Source of the DNA: DASRDB01 sp035652815
GTDB lineage: Bacteria > Chloroflexota > Ktedonobacteria > Ktedonobacterales > Ktedonobacteraceae
Length of the DNA: 64,000 bases
Assembly: GCA_035652815.1 (NCBI GenBank)
Contig: DASRDB010000018.1
Location: 1-64,000 of the forward strand
Direction: 5' to 3'
Positions 8,115 to 16,968 of this stretch are shown in pieces. The notes below the pieces were generated by a model. That model was not told the origin of the DNA, ran no database searches, and saw nothing but the letters and a program-made list of their open reading frames with translations. The translations under genes and the position numbers were made by a program. Positions within the stretch are counted from its first letter, which is position 1. Each line of letters opens with the position of its first letter.

Positions 8115-8903
8115 CTATTGCGTGCTGCACGCGGTAAATTTTGTGCCATCGTTGCAGAAGATAACCTCGCGATCCTGGATATGAATAATCATGTCCAGTT
8201 TCCCATTGTGGTTGACATCGCTGAAGGTGAGGGTGATAGGAATGAGATCATCACCAGTGGCGATCAGGTCGGGGCCGATATAGTCGATGGATTTCGCCGG
8301 ATTGCCGCCCGGCAGTTCGATGACAATCACCTGTCCATGCAGGTTGATGGCGATAAAATGGCTGGGGTGAAGCTTGCTATCGTTGTGGCCGACCACCGCG
8401 TCGGTCTGAAAGGTGCGCGGATAGCCATACACCATGTTGTTATAGGTGGACGTTCCCCAGGCCAGGAGGGCGGAAAGCGAAACCCATAGGGCAAGCGCTG
8501 CCACCATGCCTAAGCCCACGTACAACAACCAGTGGACATTTTTGCCCTCAAATCGCTTTCGTGGTGGTGCATAGTCCTGGTAGGTGGATCGACCAGAGCG
8601 CGGCTGCATCGTTTCAGGTATACCGGTATATGGCTGCTGTCCGGTCCTGCGGGGAATAGAGGCCTGCTGGCGTGTTGTATCTATGCCAACGTCGCGGGAT
8701 GCACGACGACCCGCAACGGGTGGATTCAAGCGGATGGCGCTGCTGTTAGTTCGCTGGGGTATCGAATCAAAATCGTCTTCCTCGACCAGAACATCTTCTT
8801 CTGTGAGGGGGGCGGATTTTCGCTGACCTTGACCTGCCAGGCGAAGCGGATTAAGTTCAGACCTTTTGGTCTCACCGGTGTTTTGCTGCCTGTTGTTTGG
8901 CAT
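8115..8903 (-). CDS. Single-pass membrane protein with a C-terminal FG-GAP/VCBS-like repeat
   Basis: A 262-residue protein. Residues 1-125 are polar, acidic and Arg-rich, and probably disordered and cytoplasmic. Residues about 135-160 form one membrane helix (LLYVGLGMVAALALWVSL). The C-terminal 100 residues are beta-rich and contain DVNHNGKLD, the D-x-N-x-N-G-x-x-D calcium loop typical of FG-GAP, integrin-alpha and EF-like repeats. A CNDGTKFTAC pair lies near the end. ATG 8903 was chosen after AGGGAG. An in-frame GTG at 8930 lies upstream of that ribosome site. The biochemical role is unknown. Confidence 0.7.
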   Translation of the reverse strand: MPNNRQQNTGETKRSELNPLRLAGQGQRKSAPLTEEDVLVEEDDFDSIPQRTNSSAIRLNPPVAGRRASRDVGIDTTRQQASIPRRTGQQPYTGIPETMQPRSGRSTYQDYAPPRKRFEGKNVHWLLYVGLGMVAALALWVSLSALLAWGTSTYNNMVYGYPRTFQTDAVVGHNDSKLHPSHFIAINLHGQVIVIELPGGNPAKSIDYIGPDLIATGDDLIPITLTFSDVNHNGKLDMIIHIQDREVIFCNDGTKFTACSTQ

Positions 8904-9021
8904 TCGTTGGTTCTCCCTTTCTCTTGTCACATCACTTGTGCAGAGAGACCGTATTTACACATTTTCAAGTGCTGTCACTACCACTTACTTTCCATTGAAT
9001 GCGCTCATGGAAAACGCTGAA

Positions 9022-9045
9022 AAAAGGCGCAAATAAAGCGCCTTT
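9022..9045 (-). terminator. Intrinsic terminator reading on the minus strand
   Basis: AAAGGCGC / GCGCCTTT arms flank an AT-rich 7-base loop. On the minus strand the stem is followed by a run of T. It would end a transcript arriving from the sigma-factor side. Confidence 0.7.
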
Positions 9046-9203
9046 GAACAATATAGATTTATTATGCTATATGTGTCAACATGTGTCAAACACACTGCTA
9101 AAAGTACTACCTCTTCTATTGTAATAGGAGATTTGCCTTATTTCATTCTTATAGTACCATCAATAACGGGTTTTTTCAATAAAAAACGCCATGTGAAAGC
9201 AGA

Positions 9204-9380
9204 TTATACGCTGCTGGGATACGTCTTCGGTGGTTCGCCTGCTTCCCACTTTTCGGTGCAATCCAGCGGTTCAATGGCGCGCGTCTCGTCGAAATGAAGG
9301 ATCGTGTCGAACTGCTCGCGATATATCAGCCATGATATCGACCCGTTGTCTTCCCGTTGCTTCTCGCGTTTATGTCTTTT
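9204..9380 (-). CDS. Possible short coding remnant, 58 codons without a standard start
   Basis: On the minus strand a frame between an upstream TAG (9381-9383) and TAA (9204-9206) reads coding-like text, for example WLIYREQFDTILHFDETRAI then DCTEKWEAGEPPKTYPSSV. There is no ATG, GTG or TTG in good position and no ribosome site. It may be the end of a decayed gene. The rest of 9046-9466 shows no gene. Confidence 0.25.
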   Translation of the reverse strand, partial: KRHKREKQREDNGSISWLIYREQFDTILHFDETRAIEPLDCTEKWEAGEPPKTYPSSV

Positions 9381-9466
9381 CTACTCGCTGTATTTGTTTA
9401 TAATACGGGAGGACGATGGTGAAAGGTGCCGATGCATTTGAGAGAGCCGGAAAGAAATGGGTGTGG

Positions 9467-10189
9467 TTATATTTCCGCCAGGCCTCGTTCTTGTAAGAAT
9501 ACCTTCATTTTTTGCAGTCCCAGGCGCATGCGGCCTTTTACGGTGCCGAGAGGGATGTGGCATTTTTCCGCGATTTCGGCATGTGTGTAGCCGCCAAAAT
9601 AGGCCAGTTCAATGACCTGTCGCTGCTCGGGCGGCATTTGGGCCAGGGCGACACGAATAAGACGCTGCTGCTCGTTCTGCCAGGCATATTCCCAGGCATC
9701 GGGTTCGCTGCTCGCAGTGTCCTGCTCGTGTTCGGTTTGGAGTGTGGCCCATTGCTCGTTGCGATAGGCGGAGGAACGTACATGATCGATAGCGCGATGA
9801 TGAACAATCGACTGCAGCCAGGTGGAGACGCTGCCATGCTGTGATTGGTAAGACGAAGCCTTGCGCCAAAGTGAAAGGAACGCTTCCTGGACAATGTCTT
9901 CAGCAGTGGCAGCATCCTGGAGAATACGATAGGCAAGAGAAAATGCCAGCCGGTGATAGCGCTCGTGCAGCATTTCCAGCGCTCTCTCTGAGCCAAAACT
10001 GATCGCCTGCATCAACTCAGAATCGGTTGCCTCCGGTCTGATGCTGACTTCTGGAAGCGCGGGAGACGCGCTTTGTTTCTTGGCCGGGCGAATACTTTTA
10101 ATGATCTCCTGGGGGGAGAAAACGTCGAGACGACGTTCCGGTACCGGCAAGTCAAACGGCGCGAGCGCTTCGAGTGACATGGTAGACAT
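9467..10189 (-). CDS. ECF-type RNA polymerase sigma factor
   Basis: A 240-residue sigma-70 family protein. After a 60-residue unconserved leader comes region 2 (about 75-140), with the core-binding motif AEDIVQEAFLSLWRKA and WLQSIVHHRAIDHVRS. Region 4 (about 180-232) has PPEQRQVIELAYFGGYTHAE and a helix-turn-helix ending GTVKGRMRLGLQKMK. ECF factors direct polymerase to stress or envelope promoters. ATG 10189 follows GGAGG. No anti-sigma gene lies next to it in either direction, so control must be unlinked or lie in the long N-terminus. Confidence 0.92.
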   Translation of the reverse strand: MSTMSLEALAPFDLPVPERRLDVFSPQEIIKSIRPAKKQSASPALPEVSIRPEATDSELMQAISFGSERALEMLHERYHRLAFSLAYRILQDAATAEDIVQEAFLSLWRKASSYQSQHGSVSTWLQSIVHHRAIDHVRSSAYRNEQWATLQTEHEQDTASSEPDAWEYAWQNEQQRLIRVALAQMPPEQRQVIELAYFGGYTHAEIAEKCHIPLGTVKGRMRLGLQKMKVFLQERGLAEI

Positions 10190-10277
10190 AAGCTGGTTCC
10201 TCCACCTGCAATTTGATATTGTTTCAAATCTCTTGATCGCAAGTGTACTGCTCAGCCATTACCTCTCATTTCCCTGT

Positions 10278-10344
10278 GGATTACCGGGAAATTACTATGT
10301 CGGTAATCCTCCCTATTGACAGAAAAATCCCGGCAGTTGATAAT
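10278..10344 (+). promoter_or_regulatory. Promoter with adjacent palindromic operator candidate
   Basis: TTGACA (10316-10321) and GATAAT (10339-10344) are 17 bp apart, a near-consensus housekeeping promoter pointing at the BTAD regulator. Directly upstream, GGATTACCG (10278-10286) and CGGTAATCC (10301-10309) form a perfect 9-bp inverted repeat, a likely regulator site. The transcript would have an untranslated leader of about 165 bases. The rest of 10190-10518 holds no gene. Confidence 0.65.
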
Positions 10345-10518
10345 AAAAAAGAACCTGTTGAAAATACAATCAATGAATAAAAAATCGTATTTATTAATAG
10401 ATTTTGCTTCATAAAGAGGATATTTTCCTCGATTCCTCTCAAGAATCTGTAGCGCGTTTTTCGTCCAGGTGGCAAAGGGTCAGGAACCTGTGAGAGCCGG
10501 TCAGGTGAGGAGTCGGCG

Positions 10519-13500
10519 ATGTTAGACGTAACTACCACGCTTGAAGTAGCGACTTTGGGTCGATTTGAGATCCGCCATAACCAGGATTTGCTGACGGGAG
10601 GCAATTGGAGTCGTCGTAAAGTCGTCGAACTCTTTAAGTTGTTGCTTTCGGTCGAACAGCACCGCTTGCACCGCGAGCAGGTGCAAGAAATCTTGTGGCC
10701 GGACTCCAATATGGAGCAGGCGGCGAACTCATTCGGTAAAACCTTGTATTTATTGCGCCGGGCTTTTGAGCCTGATCTTCCAGCCGGAAAAGGTGGCTCT
10801 TCAGTCTTTGTTGTCCTCGATCATGATACCTTGATGCTCATGCCAGAAAGGATGCGCATTGATGCAGACGTTTTTGAGAGTTTGACAAAGCAGTTGCAGT
10901 CACGGATGCGCAGTCGAACAGGGAGAGAGACAGACCTGCAGCAGGAAATGTTGCTGGAAGAATTCGATAAGGCGCTCGCCCTGTATAAAGGCGATTACTT
11001 GCCGGAGGATATATACGAGGACTGGACGCAAAGGCGTAGAGATCGCCTGCGCCGCGTGCATAGCTGGTTATTGGAGAACGCGGCGGAACTGGCAACGGCC
11101 ACTGGCAAGGGTCAGCGCGCCTGTGAGTATTTACTGGAATTGCTTGAGCAGAATCCGTCAGATGAACAGACGCACCGCCAGTTGATGCTGCTCTATGCTC
11201 GTATGGGCCGCCGCGCTGAAGCTGTGAATCAGTACGTGGCGCTGCGCAAGGCACTGAAGGAAGATTTACGGGCCACGCCTTTGGTTGAGACTAATGAGTT
11301 GTTCCGGCGTATTCAGATGGGCCAGATTGCCGTAGATTTGCGCGAGAAATTTGAGAGCGGCCCGCTTGCCGTGAAGCCCGTACAAGAAACGGTGGCGGTG
11401 AGTGGCGTTCCTGCAAAGAGTGATTTGGAACTTCCTGCCATTAGAACCGATGAATTAGAAGCCGTCAGCGCGCAGACCGAAGAGGAGATGGCGGCCCGGC
11501 AGCTTGATCCAGAGCGTATCTTGAAGGCGGGACTGGTAGGGCGTGAAGAGGAAATTACCCGGTTGCAGCGCGCCTTTCAATATGTGCGTGGTGGGCAGAC
11601 GCGCGTCACCTTTATTAGTGGCGAGCCGGGCATAGGCAAATCGCGGCTGGCGAGCGATTTCGCGCAGTGGGCCGAGAAGACGGAGCAGGCGCGGGTGTTA
11701 TGGGGTTATTGTTACGAAATGAGCGGCCTGCTGCCCTATCAACCCATCGCGGATGCCATTACTGCTCAAGTGCGGGCCTGCCCTGCGGAAGAACTGCCCG
11801 CTCTGCTCGGTGAGAGCGCAGTTGATCTGGCGAAAATCGCGCCCGAGATTCGCCTGAAACTCTCCGATTTACCACAACCTGAGCCGCTTGGAGCCGAAGT
11901 TGAGCGCAGAAAGCTCTACAGCGCGGTGGCGCATTTCTTCCAGCGCTTCGCTGCCGGACGTCCCTTAATTCTTATCCTCGATGATTTGCAGTGGGCGGAT
12001 GCCGCTACCCTGCACCTGCTGAATTACCTCACCCTGCAGGGTGGGTCGGTGAAGCCGTTTGAGGCACAGACCGCGGGCGAAAAGGGAGGCGGAACCCCTC
12101 TCTACCTGCTGTTGTATCGTACCGGAGAGGTAAACGAAACGCATCCATTGCGCAACCTGATCGCCGCACTTATGCGTATCGGCATCGCGGACGAACTGCG
12201 CCTGCAACGTCTGAGCGAGGAACAGGTTCATCAACTGCTGGTGAATATCGCGGGACATCCGGTGACGCCTGAGTTCAGCAGCGAGATTTACCGGCATACC
12301 GAGGGAAATCCTTTCTTTATAGGAGAAGTGGTGCGCGGCTTAATCCTGGAAGGGAAAGTTATCTGGAACGGCGAGCGCTGGCAGCGCACTGTAGATACGT
12401 CGGAATTAGAGATTCCGGCCAGTGTGCGGCTGGTGATCGAAAGACGGCTGGTCAATCTCTCGCCCGAGTGCCGCGTGACGCTTACCCTGGCCGCCGTGTT
12501 GGGCCGACAGTTCAGTTCTTCCCTGCTGTGTAAAGCCCACTCAGTCTCTGAGGATGTGATCGCCGAACACATTGATACCGCGATTCAACTTCAGATTTTG
12601 ACATCTCTGCATGCTGAAGGTGATGGCAAACTTCGCGGTTCAGTATCGGACGCGCGAGGTGAGGAACACGCAACAAGTGCGCAGCACGAAGCATTACTTG
12701 CTTCCAGTCGCCAGGACTTTGATCTTAGCTTTACGCATGACAAGATACGCGAAGTGCTGTACCAGTGGCTCAATCCTTTGAGGCGGCGCGTGCTGCATCG
12801 CCATGCTGCGCAGGCCATCGAAGCGCGTTACGCAGCTTACCTGCAACCTTACTATAGTCGGCTTGCTTACCATTACCAGATGGCAGAAGATTATGGGAAG
12901 GCTGTGGATTACCTGTTAAAAGCGGCAGAGCAGGCGCTTTACGTCTATGCTTTTGTGGATGCCGGGAACTACGTCAAAACGGCGCTCGATTTGTTGATTG
13001 GCGATGGAGAGCGGGCGCGCCGGGCGGCCTTGCTCCACCAGCTTTCCGATATTTACCTGTATACGGGCCAGCTCAATGATGCTATTCAGGCAGGATTGGC
13101 TTCGGCTGCGCTCTGGCGCGATCTAGGAGAGAATCTGAAGCAGGCCGAGGCGTACCTGGAGGTCGCCTTCTGTTGCCACTGGCAGGGCAGGGAAGCCGAT
13201 TCACTCAAGTACATACAAAGCGCCCTGGAGTGCATCGGGGAGAGATCAGATGCTACGGCTTTGCTGGCGAAGGCATATGCCCAGTGGGGGCTGGCCGCAA
13301 CCGTCATTGGCAACGCGCCAGAGGCGTTGGAAAAGCTCCACCAGGCAGAAGCGCTGCATAAGCAGATCGGTGGTAACGATCCCTTTATTTCGGTGGTATC
13401 ACTCTGGTCGCTGGCGTGGTGCGCCTTCCTTACCGGGTCTCCGCAGCAGATGCTCGATTACGCGCTGCAAGGCGCTGAAGCCTGCCGGATTTCTCATAAA

Positions 13501-14241
13501 CCCGAGTGGGAGCCGATGATGAATTATTCAGCCGCCTGGGCCTATATGCTGCTGGGACGACTGAAAGAGGGCGAGGAAGCGGCGCAACAGGCATTGCAGC
13601 GAGCGATACAGCATGGTGTGGTAGGCGCGCAAGGTTGGGCATATCTGGTGCTGGCCTTCGTGGCAATTCAGGCCGGGGATTGGGAACGTGCCCGTGAAAT
13701 GGGTGACCAGGCGTATGCTATCGGCATTATCTTACATGATGCCGATTTGCTGGCGCGTGTGCTGTGGAGCCGGAGTACTTGCGCTGGCTGGCAGGGCGAC
13801 TGGGAGCAGAGCCTGCAAGATGCCCTTGAAGCGCTGCAAGTAGCGCAGCGAGAAGGTGATACCTCTCTGGTTCATCCTCATTTGCTCCTGCAAGTGGCTA
13901 AAGCATACTACTTTGCGGGCAAGCCCGAGGCATCCCAGGCATATCTCGATCAGGCTGTGGAGCTTGCGCAAAGTCGGCAGTATCGCCAGCTTCCCGCGCT
14001 CGTTGGCCGCCTGCGTGGCCGCGCATGGCAGGCCCAGGGCGAGTTCGACAAAGCCCAACCCTGCTTTGAACGCTCTTTACAAGAGTTGCAGGCGCTGGAT
14101 GATGTCGTAGAGTATGCTCGCACCGAGGAGGCATACGGCCTCTTCTTCCTTGCACGCGATCGCGAGGGCGATATGGAGCGCGGGCAGGAACTGGTGGATA
14201 GCGCCAGGGCTACCTATAAGCGGCTTGGGATCAATGGGTAG
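10519..14241 (+). CDS. AfsR/SARP-like regulator: winged helix, BTAD, AAA ATPase, TPR
   Basis: A 1240-residue cytoplasmic regulator. An OmpR-type winged helix (about 5-95) is followed by a bacterial transcriptional activation domain (BTAD, about 105-275). Then comes a STAND/AAA ATPase (about 335-620) with Walker A SGEPGIGKSRLASDF near residue 370 and Walker B LILILDDLQWADAATLHLL. The C-terminal 400 residues are TPR-like helical repeats. Proteins of this design sense a ligand or partner through the TPR sensor and switch on secondary-metabolite or stress genes in an ATP-dependent way. ATG 10519 follows GTGAGGAG. It has its own promoter. No biosynthetic cluster adjoins it, so the target is unknown. 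Confidence 0.9.
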   Translation: MLDVTTTLEVATLGRFEIRHNQDLLTGGNWSRRKVVELFKLLLSVEQHRLHREQVQEILWPDSNMEQAANSFGKTLYLLRRAFEPDLPAGKGGSSVFVVLDHDTLMLMPERMRIDADVFESLTKQLQSRMRSRTGRETDLQQEMLLEEFDKALALYKGDYLPEDIYEDWTQRRRDRLRRVHSWLLENAAELATATGKGQRACEYLLELLEQNPSDEQTHRQLMLLYARMGRRAEAVNQYVALRKALKEDLRATPLVETNELFRRIQMGQIAVDLREKFESGPLAVKPVQETVAVSGVPAKSDLELPAIRTDELEAVSAQTEEEMAARQLDPERILKAGLVGREEEITRLQRAFQYVRGGQTRVTFISGEPGIGKSRLASDFAQWAEKTEQARVLWGYCYEMSGLLPYQPIADAITAQVRACPAEELPALLGESAVDLAKIAPEIRLKLSDLPQPEPLGAEVERRKLYSAVAHFFQRFAAGRPLILILDDLQWADAATLHLLNYLTLQGGSVKPFEAQTAGEKGGGTPLYLLLYRTGEVNETHPLRNLIAALMRIGIADELRLQRLSEEQVHQLLVNIAGHPVTPEFSSEIYRHTEGNPFFIGEVVRGLILEGKVIWNGERWQRTVDTSELEIPASVRLVIERRLVNLSPECRVTLTLAAVLGRQFSSSLLCKAHSVSEDVIAEHIDTAIQLQILTSLHAEGDGKLRGSVSDARGEEHATSAQHEALLASSRQDFDLSFTHDKIREVLYQWLNPLRRRVLHRHAAQAIEARYAAYLQPYYSRLAYHYQMAEDYGKAVDYLLKAAEQALYVYAFVDAGNYVKTALDLLIGDGERARRAALLHQLSDIYLYTGQLNDAIQAGLASAALWRDLGENLKQAEAYLEVAFCCHWQGREADSLKYIQSALECIGERSDATALLAKAYAQWGLAATVIGNAPEALEKLHQAEALHKQIGGNDPFISVVSLWSLAWCAFLTGSPQQMLDYALQGAEACRISHKPEWEPMMNYSAAWAYMLLGRLKEGEEAAQQALQRAIQHGVVGAQGWAYLVLAFVAIQAGDWERAREMGDQAYAIGIILHDADLLARVLWSRSTCAGWQGDWEQSLQDALEALQVAQREGDTSLVHPHLLLQVAKAYYFAGKPEASQAYLDQAVELAQSRQYRQLPALVGRLRGRAWQAQGEFDKAQPCFERSLQELQALDDVVEYARTEEAYGLFFLARDREGDMERGQELVDSARATYKRLGING

Positions 14242-14247
14242 AAAAGG

Positions 14248-15642
14248 CTATGCTTCCTCGCCCTTCCGCTTCTCCAGCCATTTCTTGATGCTGGCCTCTT
14301 TGCCCTGCTGGCCGGGATAATAATAGCGACGGCCTTGAAGACTGTCGGGCAGGTATTCCTGAAGCTGCACTGCAGGAGGCCGCTCAGGGTCTTCGATCTG
14401 CATCTCTTTGTAGTAATCGTGAGCGTATTTATAATCCTTGCCGTAATCCAGTTCCTTCATCAACTGGGTCGGAGCATTGCGAACATGCAGCGGTACGGGA
14501 TCATTGCGGGTTTGCTGGACATCCGCCTGCACGAGACTATACGCTTCATAAAGGGCGTTGCTCTTGGGAGCAGTTGCCAGGTGGACGACCGCCTGAGCGA
14601 GGGCAAGATTGGCTTCGGGCAGACCTACGAAATGAACGGCCTGTTGAGCTGCTACACATATTAGTAGCGCTTGAGGGTCTGCCATGCCCACATCCTCAGA
14701 GGCGAAGCGAATGAGGCGGCGCACAATATAAAGAGGATCTTCACCTGCCTCAAGCATGCGGGCTAACCAGTAGAGTCCTGCATCCGGGTCTGAACCTCGT
14801 AAGGCTTTATGCAGGGCCGAGATGGTGTCGTAGTGCTGATCGCCACCCTTGTCATAGAGCAAAGCGCGGTGCTGCATCACGTCCTCGGCGGTTGCAAGCG
14901 TCACATGCACAGGCGATTTTTCTGGCTGACCAGAGCCTTGCACCGCCAGTTCAAGCACGTTGAGGGCTGTGCGCGCATCTCCGTTGGCATACACGGCCAT
15001 CTGTTGCAGCGCATCTTCGTCTACTGTGATATCCTGCTGTCCCAATCCGCGTTCTTTATCATACAGCGCCCGTTGTAGGATGGTAATTATCTGTTCCTCG
15101 CTCAGAGCTTTCAAGGTGAAAACGCGGCAGCGCGATAAAAGCGCGCTATTGACCTCAAAGCTAGGGTTTTCGGTGGTTGCGCCGATAAGTGTCACTGTGC
15201 CGCGCTCGACGTGTGGAAGAACGGCATCCTGCTGCGCCTTATTGAAGCGATGAATCTCGTCGATGAACATGATGATGCGCTGCTTGGAGAACTGGCGCAG
15301 CTTTTGCGCTTCCTCTACCACTTTACGCAGGTCAGCCACGCCTGCCGAGACCGCGCTGAGGCGAGCGAAACGCGCGTGCGACTGGCGCGCAATAACTTCC
15401 GCCAGCGTAGTCTTGCCGCTGCCGGGCGGCCCCCAGAGAATCATCGAGGGAATGCGGTCCTCTTCGATGCTCCTGCGCAGCACTCTTCCCGGCGCAAGCA
15501 AATGTTCCTGTCCCACAATTTCATCGAGCGAGCGCGGGCGCATACGCGATGCCAATGGTTCGCCCTGTTGTTTGGCTGGGGAAGGTTGCTTTGAAGCTGG
15601 TGGCGTCTCGTCTGATCCAAACAAAGATGATTGATCTGGCAT
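14248..15642 (-). CDS. rarA: Replication-associated recombination protein A (RarA/MgsA ATPase)
   Basis: A 464-residue AAA+ ATPase of the clamp-loader clade. The N-terminus has the family signature RMRPRSLDEIVGQEHLL. Walker A is WGPPGSGKTTLAEVIARQS, Walker B is IIMFIDEIHRFNKAQQD, and sensor 1 is TLIGATTENPSFEVN. The C-terminal half holds the MgsA/RarA tetramerisation domain (VRRLIRFASEDVGMADP) and ends in LPDSLQGRRYYYPGQQG. RarA acts at stalled replication forks with SSB. The gene is convergent with the BTAD regulator, with only 6 bases between the stops and no visible terminator. Confidence 0.95.
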   Translation of the reverse strand: MPDQSSLFGSDETPPASKQPSPAKQQGEPLASRMRPRSLDEIVGQEHLLAPGRVLRRSIEEDRIPSMILWGPPGSGKTTLAEVIARQSHARFARLSAVSAGVADLRKVVEEAQKLRQFSKQRIIMFIDEIHRFNKAQQDAVLPHVERGTVTLIGATTENPSFEVNSALLSRCRVFTLKALSEEQIITILQRALYDKERGLGQQDITVDEDALQQMAVYANGDARTALNVLELAVQGSGQPEKSPVHVTLATAEDVMQHRALLYDKGGDQHYDTISALHKALRGSDPDAGLYWLARMLEAGEDPLYIVRRLIRFASEDVGMADPQALLICVAAQQAVHFVGLPEANLALAQAVVHLATAPKSNALYEAYSLVQADVQQTRNDPVPLHVRNAPTQLMKELDYGKDYKYAHDYYKEMQIEDPERPPAVQLQEYLPDSLQGRRYYYPGQQGKEASIKKWLEKRKGEEA

Positions 15643-15821
15643 AGAATTGCTCGTTACGGTTCTCTTCTAATGAATGTCAGGTCTATAGCATATCATGTCC
15701 AGGAAGCGATTGCCAGCAAGCAGAAATTGCTGAGTAAAAAGGCTGTAAAACCACTCGACAGGCCGTTTCCGTTATGCTACTCTTGCATAAGAAAAAGATG
15801 AGGGGGGATCATCGTTTCAGT

Positions 15822-16712
15822 ATGGCTGGCGTATGGGACACAATCATGAAACAGCTGGTCAAACGGTATGCGCAGCATTACGTCTCCTGGCTGGCCCCAG
15901 ATGCCGATTTTATCCAGGCACTGGACGGCGAACTACAACATCAGACCCTGATTGCCGATGCCTTGATGGAGGTCAAGAGCCGGGGAAGACGCGGCCTGAT
16001 CCATATCGAGTTCCAAAGCTATGAAGATATGGACATGGCGACTCGATTACTGTACTATAACGTTCTTGCTGAGCGGCAGTATGGACTGCCAGTGTACTCA
16101 TATGTTATATATTTACGTAGAAAAGGCAAAGTAGCGCAACCACCATTAGAGCGTAGATTTATTGATGAGCAGATTGTTCATCACTTTTACTTTCGTACCA
16201 TCAAGCTCTGGGAAGTACCTGCGGAGCTGCTGCTCCAAATGGGCTGGCTAGGGCTGTTGCCTTTAGTCGTACTCGCGCGTGGCGGGAAGAGACTCGACCT
16301 TATCCAGCAGGCCATTGATCAACTAGCGGCAGAACAAGAATATGATCTGTTGGCGATGATGGAGACATTAAGGGCAATGGTTTTCAAAGGAAGCCCGGAT
16401 TATGAGGTCTTCATAAGGAGGTTTAAGGTGTTTCAGGATCTACTGAGCGAATCGCCTATCTATCAGGAGATGGTGGAGGTTGGACGACAGGAGGGCTTAC
16501 AAGAAGGAGCTTTGAAGGCGCAAGCAGAGATGTTGCTCAACATTGTAAAGTTGCGCTTTCCCGAATTGCAGGCGCTGGCAAAGCAACAGGCGGATACGAT
16601 CAAGGATGTGAGCGTTTTATCGGCGATCAACTTGAACCTGGTCATGGCGCAGACGACTGAAGAGGCCAGGCAAGCGCTGCTGAGCGCAGGTAGGAATGGG
16701 ACTTCTCATTAA
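15822..16712 (+). CDS. Rpn/PDDEXK_2-type putative nuclease or transposase
   Basis: About 296 residues. The N-terminal half has the layout of the Rpn family of recombination-promoting nucleases (PD-(D/E)XK fold): IADALMEV, then GLIHIEFQSYEDMDMATRL, with the catalytic E-x-K replaced by E-x-Q as is usual in this family, then YNVLAERQYGLPVYSYVIYL. The C-terminal part is helical with a GRQEGLQEGALKAQAEML stretch, also typical of Rpn proteins. These act on DNA and often mark mobile regions. The start is uncertain: ATG 15822 has AGGGGGG about 14 bases upstream, and ATG 15774 is in frame but has no ribosome site. Confidence 0.75.
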   Translation: MAGVWDTIMKQLVKRYAQHYVSWLAPDADFIQALDGELQHQTLIADALMEVKSRGRRGLIHIEFQSYEDMDMATRLLYYNVLAERQYGLPVYSYVIYLRRKGKVAQPPLERRFIDEQIVHHFYFRTIKLWEVPAELLLQMGWLGLLPLVVLARGGKRLDLIQQAIDQLAAEQEYDLLAMMETLRAMVFKGSPDYEVFIRRFKVFQDLLSESPIYQEMVEVGRQEGLQEGALKAQAEMLLNIVKLRFPELQALAKQQADTIKDVSVLSAINLNLVMAQTTEEARQALLSAGRNGTSH

Positions 16713-16721
16713 TTAGAAACA

Positions 16722-16752
16722 AGGGAAGGCGAAATAGCTTCTCGCCTTCCCT
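16722..16752 (+). terminator. Hairpin after the Rpn-type gene
   Basis: An 11-bp stem AGGGAAGGCGA / TCGCCTTCCCT with a loop of about 9 bases begins 9 bases after the stop codon. No T-run follows directly, so it is a weak or factor-dependent terminator. Confidence 0.5.
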
Positions 16753-16840
16753 GCTGAACCTCTTTTCGTTATATATTCCTGTCCTCTTTTTTATGTTTTA
16801 GCAAACAGGTCATTTTTCCCCTTCAGATGTTTCTCCACCT

Positions 16841-16937
16841 GTCGATACCTATCGACGGGACAAAATGCGGTCGATTAAGTAATGGTTGGGCTTAAAATGC
16901 CCTTCTTTTTTTCGGCTGCATATCGATAGGTGTCGAT
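16841..16937 (+). promoter_or_regulatory. Paired palindromic sites upstream of the anchor-P-like gene
   Basis: GTCGATACCTATCGAC (16841-16856) is a perfect 7+2+7 palindrome. A second site, ATCGATAGGTGTCGAT (16922-16937), matches its reverse complement at 13 of 16 positions. A half site TCGAT lies at about 16871. TTAGCAAA/TTTGCTAA-like words flank the pair on both sides. Two similar sites about 66 bp apart suggest looping by one regulator. The second ends 31 bases before the start codon. Confidence 0.45.
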
Positions 16938-16968
16938 GGAGTTTTGCTAACTGTAAAGGAGGAACATC

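Noticed and set aside
9064..9297. Plus-strand frame of 77 codons
   Set aside because: There is no ribosome site or recognisable family, and it overlaps a better coding-like frame on the other strand.
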